Positions 1 through 6,473 of a stretch of 9,029 nucleotides of DNA are shown here, one piece after another (positions within the stretch are counted from its first letter, which is position 1; every line of letters starts with the position of its first letter). A program made the translations under genes and the position numbers. The notes under the pieces were generated by a model. The model was given only the letters and a program-made list of their open reading frames with translations. It did no database searches and had not been told where the DNA came from. Source of the DNA: a bacterium UBP9_UBA1432 (GTDB taxonomy: Bacteria > Vulcanimicrobiota > Xenobia > Xenobiales > Xenobiaceae); assembly GCA_002329445.1 (NCBI GenBank), contig DCTU01000106.1:352-9380 (forward strand), read 5' to 3'.

Positions 1-451
1 GGACTGGCGGGTCATCACCCGGGTCGTCCGGGCCGTGCCCGAGGTGCCGGTCATCGGGAACGGCGACGTGACCAGCCCGGCGGACGCGCGCCGGATGCTG
101 GCCGAGACGGGATGCGCGGGGGTCATGATCGGACGGGCCGCCCTGGGCTCGCCGTGGATCTTCCGACGGGTGGAGCACGAACTGCGCACCGGGGGCCCCC
201 TCCCCGAACCCGACCGGTCCGAGCGCGCGACGGTGGCCCTGCACCACGCCCGAAGGATGCTGCTCACCACCCGGATGCCCGTCAGAAGGGCCATCCGCGA
301 GCTGCGCGGCCAACTGCTCCACTATGCCCTGGATCCGTCGGGACAGACGGGCGTGCGCGACGCCCTGGTCCGCGTCGAGACTCCGGAGGAGTTGATGGCA
401 CTCCTCACCCCCCTGGCGAAGGAGGGGCCGAATCCCGTCGCCGCACCGTGA
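1..451 (+). CDS. dusB: tRNA-dihydrouridine synthase, DusB-like (5' truncated by window edge)
   Basis: Only the last 149 residues are visible, read in frame from base 2. The enzyme is an FMN-dependent reductase that converts specific uridines in tRNA to dihydrouridine, using NADPH, in the cytoplasm. The visible part begins late in the TIM barrel. It shows the two FMN-phosphate-binding strands typical of the family: VPVIGNGDV, and the signature GVMIGRAALGSPWIF, which corresponds to the usual GR-A-x-GNPWIF. The C-terminal helical tRNA-binding domain follows, with the usual RR-AI-REL-RGQLLHY pattern seen in DusB-type proteins. The catalytic cysteine lies upstream of the window. The sirtuin gene starts about 50 bases downstream on the same strand with no terminator between, so co-transcription is possible. 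Family assignment is secure. The DusB subtype rather than DusA/C is inferred from the C-terminal pattern. Confidence 0.9.
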   Translation, partial: DWRVITRVVRAVPEVPVIGNGDVTSPADARRMLAETGCAGVMIGRAALGSPWIFRRVEHELRTGGPLPEPDRSERATVALHHARRMLLTTRMPVRRAIRELRGQLLHYALDPSGQTGVRDALVRVETPEELMALLTPLAKEGPNPVAAP

Positions 452-503
452 AGACCTCGCGGGGCGGGCCAGGGGACCTCCCACCGACGAAGAAGCAGCC
501 TGC

Positions 504-1208
504 ATGCTGGATCCCGACCGTTACCAGAAGATCGTCTTCCTGACCGGAGCCGGAGTCTCGGTCGCCTCGGGAATCCCCCCCTTCCGGGGGCCGGGAGGCT
601 TCTGGAACGACCAGGAGATCGAGCGCTGCGCCACGGCGGAAGCCCTGGCGCGCGATCCGGAGCTGGTCTGGCGTGCCTTCGCCCCTCTGCGTGAGGCGGC
701 CCGCCAGGCCCGACCCAACGCGGCGCATCGCACCATGGCCGAGCTCGAGAGCCGGCATCCCGGCGTCCACCTGCTGACCCAGAACGTGGACGGACTGCAC
801 CTGGCTGCCGGGAGCCGCCAGGTGGTGGAGCTGCATGGAAACATCCACCGGACGCGATGCACCCGGTGCGATTCCCCCGCCTTCCCGGACCAGTCCCTGG
901 ATTTCCGGGCGTGTCCGGAGTGTGGAGCAGCCTTGCGCTTCGACATCGTGCTGTTCCACGAGATGCTGGACACAGAGGCCCTGAAACGCACCGCCCAGGC
1001 TCTGCGCGGCGTGGATCTCTTCGTGGCCGTCGGCACCTCGGGAACGGTCTATCCGGCGGCGGGGTTCGCCGCCAGCGCCCAGGCCGACGGGGCCTGGTCG
1101 GTGCTGGTCAACCTCGAGCCTGCCCCGGGCGGCTGGTATGATCAGCAGGTCGTGGGCCGGGCCGAAGAGGTCCTGCCCGGTCTCTTCAAGCGCCCTGAAT
1201 CCCCCTGA
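504..1208 (+). CDS. cobB: Sir2-family NAD-dependent protein deacylase (sirtuin)
   Basis: A 234-residue protein, the usual length for a bacterial sirtuin. These enzymes remove acyl groups from lysine using NAD+ and form O-acyl-ADP-ribose. Visible motifs are the NAD-binding loop GAGVSVASGIPPFRG (residues 15-29), TQNVDGLH (92-99), catalytic His111 in ELHGN, a Zn-binding CxxC pair (C119/C122 and C137/C140), and VGTSGTVYPAAGF in the second Rossmann half. The organisation is most like CobB/SIRT5 (class III). However, the Tyr and Arg that recognise succinyl or malonyl lysine in that class align with Phe59 and Leu62 here, in the segment DPELVWRAFAPLRE. Desuccinylase activity is therefore doubtful, and deacetylase or another acyl preference is more likely. 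The start is the ATG at 504, with only a weak purine-rich GAAGAAG about 8 bases upstream. The next gene converges from the other strand. Confidence 0.93.
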   Translation: MLDPDRYQKIVFLTGAGVSVASGIPPFRGPGGFWNDQEIERCATAEALARDPELVWRAFAPLREAARQARPNAAHRTMAELESRHPGVHLLTQNVDGLHLAAGSRQVVELHGNIHRTRCTRCDSPAFPDQSLDFRACPECGAALRFDIVLFHEMLDTEALKRTAQALRGVDLFVAVGTSGTVYPAAGFAASAQADGAWSVLVNLEPAPGGWYDQQVVGRAEEVLPGLFKRPESP

Positions 1209-1249
1209 ACTCCCAAGCCGCCCGAGGCGAAGACATCAATGGTCTCCGT

Positions 1250-1678
1250 TCAACGGCTCCAGGAGCGGTAGAGCCTGTCCACCCCGACGCCCATCACGTT
1301 GCAGATCACCGCGACGTCCCAGACCCTGCCCAGGACCGACGGAAGCCCGGAGAGCAGGCGGAAGCCGATCATCGTGGAGACGATGGCGAAGGCGATGAAG
1401 GTGTCGAGGGCCAGGAGACGGTCCTCCCAGCGGGGGCCCAGGTGCCGTCCCAGGTTGGACAGCACGCACCACGAGAAGTGGACGGGGAAGACCACAGCCA
1501 GGAGGTTCAGGATGATGTCCAGGGCTCCCCAGACCGCCACCACGGCCCCCAGGACCGGAGACTCACCGCCCAGCAGCCAGCCAGTCCCGAACTTGAAGAT
1601 CCCGAAAGGGATCCCGGTCAGGACCGCATCATAGGCTCTTCGAATGCGAAGATTGCGGCGATCGGAATGGACTTCCAT
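1250..1678 (-). CDS. Hypothetical small integral membrane protein (about four TM segments)
   Basis: A 142-residue protein that I do not recognise. It has a short basic, hydrophilic N-terminus (about residues 1-15). Hydrophobic stretches follow near residues 18-37, 43-65, 90-110 and 119-135, suggesting four membrane-spanning segments. Charged residues RHLGPRWEDR lie between segments 2 and 3, and a basic tail DRLYRSWSR closes it. Gly/Pro-containing helices and single Asp residues at helix ends (D54, D92, D121) are notable, but no catalytic motif is apparent. The start chosen is the ATG at 1678. The frame stays open further upstream to about 1972, but that part has intergenic composition and no membrane character. 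No clear Shine-Dalgarno precedes the ATG, so the start is uncertain. It converges on the sirtuin gene and diverges from the hydrogenase operon. The hydrophobic periodicity makes a real gene likely; its function is unknown. Confidence 0.7.
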   Translation of the reverse strand: MEVHSDRRNLRIRRAYDAVLTGIPFGIFKFGTGWLLGGESPVLGAVVAVWGALDIILNLLAVVFPVHFSWCVLSNLGRHLGPRWEDRLLALDTFIAFAIVSTMIGFRLLSGLPSVLGRVWDVAVICNVMGVGVDRLYRSWSR

Positions 1679-1758
1679 GGCTGGACACGCTGCCCCGTCA
1701 ACCTGAATTAATGCTGAAAAGAGGGAAGAATCCAGGCCACTCGAGACGCAAAAAGAAA

Positions 1759-1770
1759 CCAGGGCCCTGG
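1759..1770. repeat. 12-base perfect palindrome upstream of hydC
   Basis: CCAGGGCCCTGG reads identically on both strands. It could be a dimeric regulator half-site pair. It could equally be chance, since such GC-only palindromes are common in G+C-rich DNA. Confidence 0.3.
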
Positions 1771-2042
1771 AAGGTATTCGGCCCTCACACGAGAAGGACA
1801 CCGCGTGCACGGACTGTGGTTCGTGCCTTCTTGTTGGCTTCGTGGCCTCGCGGCCTGAACCGGACACCGGGTCCTCCCAAGCGCCTCCCGACGTTTCCGC
1901 CAGATGCGCCTCGTCCACCCAGGCCCCGCCCTGTCTCAGGGTGGGATCCTGCCCTGGATGAGCCTCGGCCAAACATCGAGCCTGCTTCCCGACCCGCCTC
2001 CGCCAGGGTCCGAATGCCCGAGGATCCTGAGGTGAACCAGAA

Positions 2043-2057
2043 CCGGTTCGGAACCGG
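2043..2057. promoter_or_regulatory. Inverted repeat 35 bases before the hydC start; possible operator
   Basis: CCGGTTC-G-GAACCGG is a perfect 7-base inverted repeat around one central base, ending 34 bases before the hydC GTG. It could bind a dimeric regulator over the 5' untranslated leader. The spacing is too tight for a normal RNA hairpin loop. It does not resemble the Rex consensus (TTGTGAAATAATTTCACAA). The regulatory role is inferred from position only. Confidence 0.3.
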
Positions 2058-2091
2058 GGTGGGGAACAACACGCAGAGGAGACTAGGGAAC

Positions 2092-2601
2092 GTGAACGAT
2101 CAATCCAAGTGCGCGTGCAGTTGCGGCTGCATTACGGCTGAGGATCCCCGTTTCGCCGAACTCAAGAGTTACATCGACTCCCTGAACCAGGAACAGGGGA
2201 TCACGATGCCGGTGCTGCAGGAGGCCCAGCGTTCGTTCGGCTACCTGCCTCTCGAAGTCCAGAAGTTCATCTCCGAGAACACGGGCGTCCCCCTGGCTGA
2301 GATCTACGGCGTGGCCACCTTCTACAGCCAGTTCGCCATCGAGCCCAAGGGCCGCCACCACATCGGCGTGTGCATGGGAACCGCCTGCTACGTCAAAGGC
2401 TCGCAGAAGGTGCTGGACAAGCTGGTTGAAGAGTTGAAGGTCAAGGTCGGTTGCACCACCTCCGACGGCAAGTTCACCCTGGAAGCCACCCGCTGCCTGG
2501 GCTGCTGTGGCCTGGCCCCCTGCATCATGATCGACGACGACGTGTTCGGGAAGCTCGATGACGTCAGCCGCATCCCCGACATCCTTGGCAAATACGAGTA
2601 A
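2092..2601 (+). CDS. hydC: Bifurcating [FeFe] hydrogenase gamma subunit HydC (NuoE-like, [2Fe-2S])
   Basis: A 169-residue NuoE/24-kDa-type subunit. In HydABC it carries a thioredoxin-fold [2Fe-2S] cluster next to the HydB flavin. Residues 20-80 form the helical N-domain, with LQEAQRSFGYLPLEVQ and GVPLAEIYGVATFYSQF, typical of the family. The cluster ligands are C94 and C99 (CMGTACYVKG) and C135 and C139 (RCLGCCGLAPC). This is the same C-x4-C and C-x3-C spacing as NuoE. The start is the GTG at 2092, because AGGAGA lies nine bases upstream at 2077-2082 and residues further upstream have no family character. The N-terminus has an odd Cys cluster, CACSCGC at residues 7-13, with four further cysteines. 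The gene ends 15 bases before the hydB ATG, and together they begin the operon hydC-hydB-hydA. Without the hydrogenase context it could be mistaken for complex I NuoE. Confidence 0.93.
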   Translation: MNDQSKCACSCGCITAEDPRFAELKSYIDSLNQEQGITMPVLQEAQRSFGYLPLEVQKFISENTGVPLAEIYGVATFYSQFAIEPKGRHHIGVCMGTACYVKGSQKVLDKLVEELKVKVGCTTSDGKFTLEATRCLGCCGLAPCIMIDDDVFGKLDDVSRIPDILGKYE

Positions 2602-2616
2602 TCGAGGTTGGCACAG

Positions 2617-4467
2617 ATGATGACGATGGTTGATTTGAACGGCCTCAAGGCCAAGGCCCTTGAGGAGATGGAGTCTGAGGGGACCCTGCGGGTCGTCGTG
2701 GGCATGGCCACCTGCGGCCAGTCCGCCGGCGCCCGCCGCGTCATGGAAACCCTCAAGAAGGATGTCGCCGAGCTGGGCCTGGACAACGTCAACGTGGCGG
2801 TGACCGGCTGCGTCGGCATGTGCACCTACGAACCCATCCTCGAGGTGCTCGAGCCGGGCAAGAAGAAGGTCACCTACATCCGCATGGACCCCGAGAAGAC
2901 GGCTCGGGTGGTCAAGGAGCACCTGCAGGGCGGGAAGCCCGTGCTGGACTACACGGTCGGGCACGATCACGCAGGGAACCTCAAGAACCTGGAAGACCTG
3001 CAATTCTACGCCAAGCAGGAGCGGATCGTGCTGCGCAACTGCGGCACCATCGACCCCGAGAACATCCACGAGTACATCGCCCGGGACGGCTATGCCGCGC
3101 TGCGCAAGGCCCTGCTGGAGATGACCCCGGAGACCGTCATCGACGAGATGAAGAAGTCCGGCCTGCGGGGCCGGGGCGGCGCGGGCTTCCCGACGGGCCT
3201 GAAGTGGGGCTTCGCGGCTCCCAACAAGGCCGACCAGAAGTACATCATCTGCAACGCCGACGAGGGCGACCCGGGAGCCTTCATGGACCGCAGCGTCCTG
3301 GAGGGCGACCCCCACGCCGTCCTGGAAGCCATGGCCATCGGCGGCTACGCCATCGGGGCCAGCAAGGGCTACATCTACGTCCGCGCCGAGTATCCCGTGG
3401 CCGTCGAGCGCCTGAAGATCGCCATCGGTCAGGCTCAGGAGATGGGCCTGCTGGGCCGGAAGATCTTCGGAACCGACTTCAGCTTCGACATCGAGATCCG
3501 GCTGGGCGCAGGCGCCTTCGTCTGCGGCGAGGAGACCGCGCTGATGGCCTCCATCGAGGGCGAGCGCGGCGAGCCCCGCCCCCGCCCGCCGTTCCCGGCG
3601 GTGAAGGGCCTCTTTGGCCGGCCCACCATCCTCAACAACGTCGAAACCTACGCCAACGTGTGCCAGATCATCCTCAACGGGCCGGAATGGTTCGCGTCGA
3701 TGGGCACCGAGCGCTCCAAGGGCACCAAGGTCTTTGCGCTGGGCGGCAAGATCAACAACACCGGCCTCGTCGAGGTACCCGATGGGCACCAAGCTGCGCG
3801 AGATCATCTACGAAATCGGCGGCGGGCATGCCCCCACGGCAAGGCGTTCAAAGCCGTGCAGACCGGCGGCCCCTCCGGCGGTTGCATCACCGCAGCCGAC
3901 CTGGACACTCCGATCGACTTCGACAACCTGGTGGCCATCGGCTCCATGATGGGATCCGGCGGCATGATCGTCATGGACGAGGACAACTGCATGGTGGACA
4001 TCGCCAGGTTCTTCCTGGACTTCACCGTGGACGAGTCCTGCGGCAAGTGCACACCCTGCCGTGAAGGCACCAAGCGGATGCTGGAGATCCTCGACCGCAT
4101 CGTGGCCGGCGAAGGCACCATGCAGGACCTGGAGAACCTCGAGGACCTGGCCGAGAACATCCGGTTGACCTCCCTGTGCGCCCTGGGGCAGACCGCTCCC
4201 AACCCGGTGATGTCGACCATGAAGCACTTCCGGGACGAGTATCTGGCCCACGTCCAGGACAAGAAGTGCCCGGCCGGGGTCTGCAAGGCCCTGCTCGGCT
4301 ACGTGATCACCGCCGACTGCAAGGGCTGCACCAAGTGCAAGCGGGTCTGCCCGGTGGAGGCCATCACGGGCGAGGTCAAGCAACTGCACGTCATCGACCA
4401 GGCCCTCTGCATCCGCTGCGGAGCCTGCTTCAACGTGTGCTCCTTCAACGCCATTGCGAGAAATTGA
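2617..4467 (+). CDS. hydB: Bifurcating [FeFe] hydrogenase beta subunit HydB (NuoF-like, FMN/NAD-binding), with an internal compensated frameshift
   Basis: A 616-residue flavoprotein subunit that exchanges electrons with NAD(H) and, in bifurcating enzymes, ferredoxin. Residues 24-108 form a thioredoxin-like domain with C33, C65 and C69. The 51-kDa core has the NADH/FMN motif GRGGAGFPTGLKW (185-197), NADEGDPGAFMDR (213-225) and GAFVCGEETAL (299-309). An SLBB domain follows, then the [4Fe-4S] site CGKCTPC (C475, C478, C481) with C521. The C-terminus has two ferredoxin clusters (C568/571/574/578 and C598/601/604/608). This layout, longer than complex I NuoF at both ends, matches HydB of bifurcating hydrogenases. 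The ATG at 2617 is chosen because GAGG lies nine bases upstream; a TTG at 2608 has no room for a ribosome-binding site. Residues 389-406 are out of the family frame owing to three one-base insertions (see separate entry). If these are real, the first part of the SLBB domain is scrambled. Confidence 0.93.
   Translation: MMTMVDLNGLKAKALEEMESEGTLRVVVGMATCGQSAGARRVMETLKKDVAELGLDNVNVAVTGCVGMCTYEPILEVLEPGKKKVTYIRMDPEKTARVVKEHLQGGKPVLDYTVGHDHAGNLKNLEDLQFYAKQERIVLRNCGTIDPENIHEYIARDGYAALRKALLEMTPETVIDEMKKSGLRGRGGAGFPTGLKWGFAAPNKADQKYIICNADEGDPGAFMDRSVLEGDPHAVLEAMAIGGYAIGASKGYIYVRAEYPVAVERLKIAIGQAQEMGLLGRKIFGTDFSFDIEIRLGAGAFVCGEETALMASIEGERGEPRPRPPFPAVKGLFGRPTILNNVETYANVCQIILNGPEWFASMGTERSKGTKVFALGGKINNTGLVEVPDGHQAARDHLRNRRRACPHGKAFKAVQTGGPSGGCITAADLDTPIDFDNLVAIGSMMGSGGMIVMDEDNCMVDIARFFLDFTVDESCGKCTPCREGTKRMLEILDRIVAGEGTMQDLENLEDLAENIRLTSLCALGQTAPNPVMSTMKHFRDEYLAHVQDKKCPAGVCKALLGYVITADCKGCTKCKRVCPVEAITGEVKQLHVIDQALCIRCGACFNVCSFNAIARN
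3775..3837 (+). other. hydB: Segment of hydB with three +1 indels (out-of-frame residues 389-406)
   Basis: The family expects VP-MGTKLREIIYEIGGG-MPHGKAFKAVQ here. The first part, MGTKLREIIYEIGGG, is present in the +1 frame from base 3782. MP then appears in the next frame at 3828. HGKAFKAVQ returns to the original frame from 3835. One extra base lies in GTACCC (3775-3780), one in GGG (3824-3826) and one in CCCCC (3831-3835). The sum is +3, so the gene stays open and one codon longer. The encoded residues instead read DGHQAARDHLRNRRRACP, which is basic and unlike any NuoF protein. Confidence 0.9.
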
Positions 4468-4484
4468 GAGGGACGATCACCGAG

Positions 4485-6260
4485 ATGGGTAACGTCAACG
4501 TCACGGTCAACGGGATTGAAGTCAGTGTTCCCGACAACTACACCGCCATGCTGGCCGCCCGCCAGGCGGGGGTCGAGATCCCCAGCCTGTGCTTCCTGAA
4601 GGACGTCAACGAGATCGGCGCCTGCCGGGTCTGCGTCGTGGAAGCCGACATCAAGGGCGTTCCGATGCGCAACCTTCCCGCCTCCTGCATCCTGCAGGTG
4701 GCCGAAGGGATGAACATCCGTACCAACACCGCCAAGGTCCGCAAGGCCGTCAAGACCAACGTCGAGCTGATCCTGGCCAACCACAACCGCGAGTGCCTGA
4801 CCTGCAAGCGCAACCAGAACTGCGAGCTGCAGAGCCTGTGCGACGAGCTGGGAATCGACCAGGTCCGCTTCCAGGGCGAGAAGCGCAAGCCGACCATCGA
4901 CAACCTGTCGCACTCGATCATCCGCGACGCCAGCAAGTGCATCCTCTGCGGCCGGTGCATCAGCACCTGCCGGGACGTGCAGGGAATCGGGGTCCTGGAC
5001 TTCACCCACCGCGGCTTCCAGACCGAGGTGGCCCCGGCCTTCGACTTCAGCATGCGCGACGTGGACTGCGTGTACTGCGGCCAGTGCATCGAGGCCTGCC
5101 CGGTGGCGGCCCTGACCGAGCGCCAGTACATCGACGAGGTCTTCGAAGCCATCGAAGATCCCGAGAAGTTCGTCGTGGTCCAGACCGCTCCGGCGGTTCG
5201 CGCCTCGCTGGGTGAAGAATTCGGGATGCCCGTCGGCACCCGGGTCACCGGCAAGATGGTCGCCGCCCTGCGCCGCCTGGGCTTCGACAAGGTCTTCGAC
5301 ACCAACTTCTCGGCCGACCTGACCATCCTGGAGGAGGGCACCGAGCTCCTCAACCGGGTGACCACCGGCGGCGTGCTGCCGATGATCACCTCCTGCTCGC
5401 CGGGCTGGATCCGCTTCTGCGAGATGAAGTACCCCGAATTCCTGCCCAACCTGTCCACCTGCAAGTCGCCCCAGCAGATGTTCGGGGCCATCCTCAAGAC
5501 CTACTACGCCCAGAAGATGGGCATCGATCCCAAGAAGATCGTGTCGGTCTCGGTGATGCCCTGCACCTCCAAGAAGACCGAGGCCAACCGGCCCGAGATG
5601 GAAGTCGACGGCCTGCGGGACGTGGACTACTCGCTGACCACCCGCGAACTGGGCGACATGATCAAGCGCGCCCGGATCCGCTTTGCGAACCTGCCCGACG
5701 AGACGGCAGACAGCATCCTGGGCGAGTACACCGGAGCCGGCGTGATCTTCGGCGCGACGGGTGGGGTGATGGAAGCGGCGCTGCGAACCGTCGCCGACAT
5801 CCTGACCGGCAAGGACCTCAAGGACATCGAGTACAACGCGGTCCGCGGCCTGGACGGAGTCAAGGAGGCCTCGGTCGTCCTGCCCATCGACGGGAAGGAC
5901 ACCGAGATCAAGGTGGCCATCGCCCACGGCACGGCCAACGCCGCGAAGGTCCTGGATGCCGTCAAAGCCGGCGAGAAGGACTACCACTTCATCGAGGTCA
6001 TGGCCTGTCCGGGCGGCTGCGTCCACGGCGGCGGCCAGTCGATCGTCTCGGCCCAGGTCCGGCTGGACGTGAACCCCAAGGCCAACCGCGCCGCGGCCCT
6101 CTACGCCGAGGACGAGGCCTGCGTGAAGCGCAAGTCGCACGACAACGAGGAGGTCAAGGCCCTGTACAACGAGTTCCTGGGCAAGCCCAACTCGCACCTC
6201 TCGCACAAACTGCTGCACACCCACTATGCCCCGCGCAAGGTGTACGAGTGCCAGGCGTAG
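4485..6260 (+). CDS. hydA: [FeFe] hydrogenase catalytic subunit HydA (M3-type modular, H-cluster)
   Basis: A 591-residue cytoplasmic enzyme that reversibly reduces protons to H2. The N-terminal NuoG-like module holds a [2Fe-2S] site (C36, C47, C50, C68) and a His-Cys3 [4Fe-4S] site (H100, C104, C107, C113). Two ferredoxin clusters follow (C152/155/158/162 and C195/198/201/205). The H-domain has L1 TSCSPGW (302-308), L2 MPCTSKKTE (358-366) and L3 EVMACPGGCVHGGGQ (504-518). It ends in the small-subunit-like segment RKSHDNEEVKALYNEFLG plus HLSHKLLHTHY. Four accessory clusters make it M3-type. It lacks the extra C-terminal [2Fe-2S] domain of Thermotoga maritima HydA (about 645 residues). L1 has Ser305 where the textbook motif has a second Cys. 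The start is the ATG at 4485, 17 bases after hydB, with AGAGGGA about 11 bases upstream. Function requires HydEFG maturases, which are not in this window. Confidence 0.96.
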   Translation: MGNVNVTVNGIEVSVPDNYTAMLAARQAGVEIPSLCFLKDVNEIGACRVCVVEADIKGVPMRNLPASCILQVAEGMNIRTNTAKVRKAVKTNVELILANHNRECLTCKRNQNCELQSLCDELGIDQVRFQGEKRKPTIDNLSHSIIRDASKCILCGRCISTCRDVQGIGVLDFTHRGFQTEVAPAFDFSMRDVDCVYCGQCIEACPVAALTERQYIDEVFEAIEDPEKFVVVQTAPAVRASLGEEFGMPVGTRVTGKMVAALRRLGFDKVFDTNFSADLTILEEGTELLNRVTTGGVLPMITSCSPGWIRFCEMKYPEFLPNLSTCKSPQQMFGAILKTYYAQKMGIDPKKIVSVSVMPCTSKKTEANRPEMEVDGLRDVDYSLTTRELGDMIKRARIRFANLPDETADSILGEYTGAGVIFGATGGVMEAALRTVADILTGKDLKDIEYNAVRGLDGVKEASVVLPIDGKDTEIKVAIAHGTANAAKVLDAVKAGEKDYHFIEVMACPGGCVHGGGQSIVSAQVRLDVNPKANRAAALYAEDEACVKRKSHDNEEVKALYNEFLGKPNSHLSHKLLHTHYAPRKVYECQA

Positions 6261-6279
6261 CCCGTCTAGTCCGCACCTG

Positions 6280-6321
6280 CTGATCAGGGCGGCCCTCCTG
6301 TCGGGAGGGTCGCCCTGTCAG
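6280..6321 (+). terminator. Hairpin terminator after the hydCBA operon
   Basis: AGGGCGGCCCTCC (6286-6298) pairs with GGAGGGTCGCCCT (6304-6316) over 13 pairs, with one G-U wobble and a 5-base loop. The stem extends by C6285-G6317 and, past a bulged T, by CTGA/TCAG. It starts 20 bases after the hydA stop. The following CTTCATTT is only a weak T-tract, so termination may be partial or Rho-assisted. Confidence 0.75.
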
Positions 6322-6473
6322 CTTCATTTGGGCCCGCGCGACGAAATGTTCAAATTTCGACAAGCATCCCGATCCCGATCCGTGGGATGATCTGCAGGGG
6401 GGTCCGGCGCGTCCGCGATTGCCGGATCTTGCGCGGCAGACTTTTCTGGTCAACCTGAAAGGAGTCCCTCAAC
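6322..6473 (+). promoter_or_regulatory. Leader/promoter region of the subtilisin gene
   Basis: About 150 bases after the hyd terminator. It contains an A/T-rich patch at 6344-6358 in otherwise G+C-rich DNA, a short direct repeat CCCGATCCCGATCC, and a strong Shine-Dalgarno AAAGGAG (6458-6464). The protease promoter must lie here if the upstream terminator works. I could not assign a -35/-10 pair with acceptable spacing. Confidence 0.45.

Larger units (their letters stand above)
1679..2091. other. Gene-free region upstream of the hydrogenase operon (probable promoter/leader)
   Basis: About 410 bases between the divergent membrane-protein gene and hydC. The plus-strand frame of hydC is open through most of it, but the implied peptide is rich in Pro and Arg and has no family character. 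A good ribosome-binding site also sits just before the GTG at 2092. The stretch 1700-1790 is richer in A than its surroundings. I found no convincing sigma-70 pair and no -24/-12 (sigma-54) element. Two perfect short palindromes are listed separately. The region probably carries the hyd promoter and any redox or H2-responsive control, but this is inference from position only. Confidence 0.5.

Noticed and set aside
1679..1710. Sigma-54 type -24/-12 promoter (TGGACACGCTGC)
   Set aside because: The GG and GC doublets are about 7 bases apart rather than the required 10.
1679..1972. In-frame N-terminal extension of the minus-strand membrane protein
   Set aside because: The extra 98 residues are hydrophilic and low in structure, and overlap the presumed hyd leader. 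The hydrophobic protein begins naturally at the ATG at 1678.
1711..2091. In-frame N-terminal extension of hydC of about 127 residues
   Set aside because: The peptide is Pro/Arg-rich without family similarity, while AGGAGA nine bases before the GTG at 2092 gives a normal-length HydC.
2083..3807. Very long open frame antisense to hydC/hydB
   Set aside because: Stop-free antisense frames are expected with G/C-rich third positions. The peptide is an Ala/Val/Gly/Asp/His-rich shadow with no family motif. The same holds for antisense frames at 4299-6224 and 6450-7976.
2092..4467. Respiratory complex I genes nuoE/nuoF
   Set aside because: No other nuo genes follow, HydB has the extra N-terminal and C-terminal Fe-S domains of hydrogenases, and hydA is directly downstream.
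4176..4484. In-frame extension of hydA into the end of hydB
   Set aside because: It is the out-of-frame shadow of hydB. The ferredoxin-like NuoG start MGNVNVTVNG with its own ribosome-binding site begins at 4485.
6357..6391. Sigma-70 promoter for the subtilisin gene (TCGACA ... GATGAT)
   Set aside because: The -35-like hexamer is good but the spacer would be 23 bases, too long for a normal promoter.
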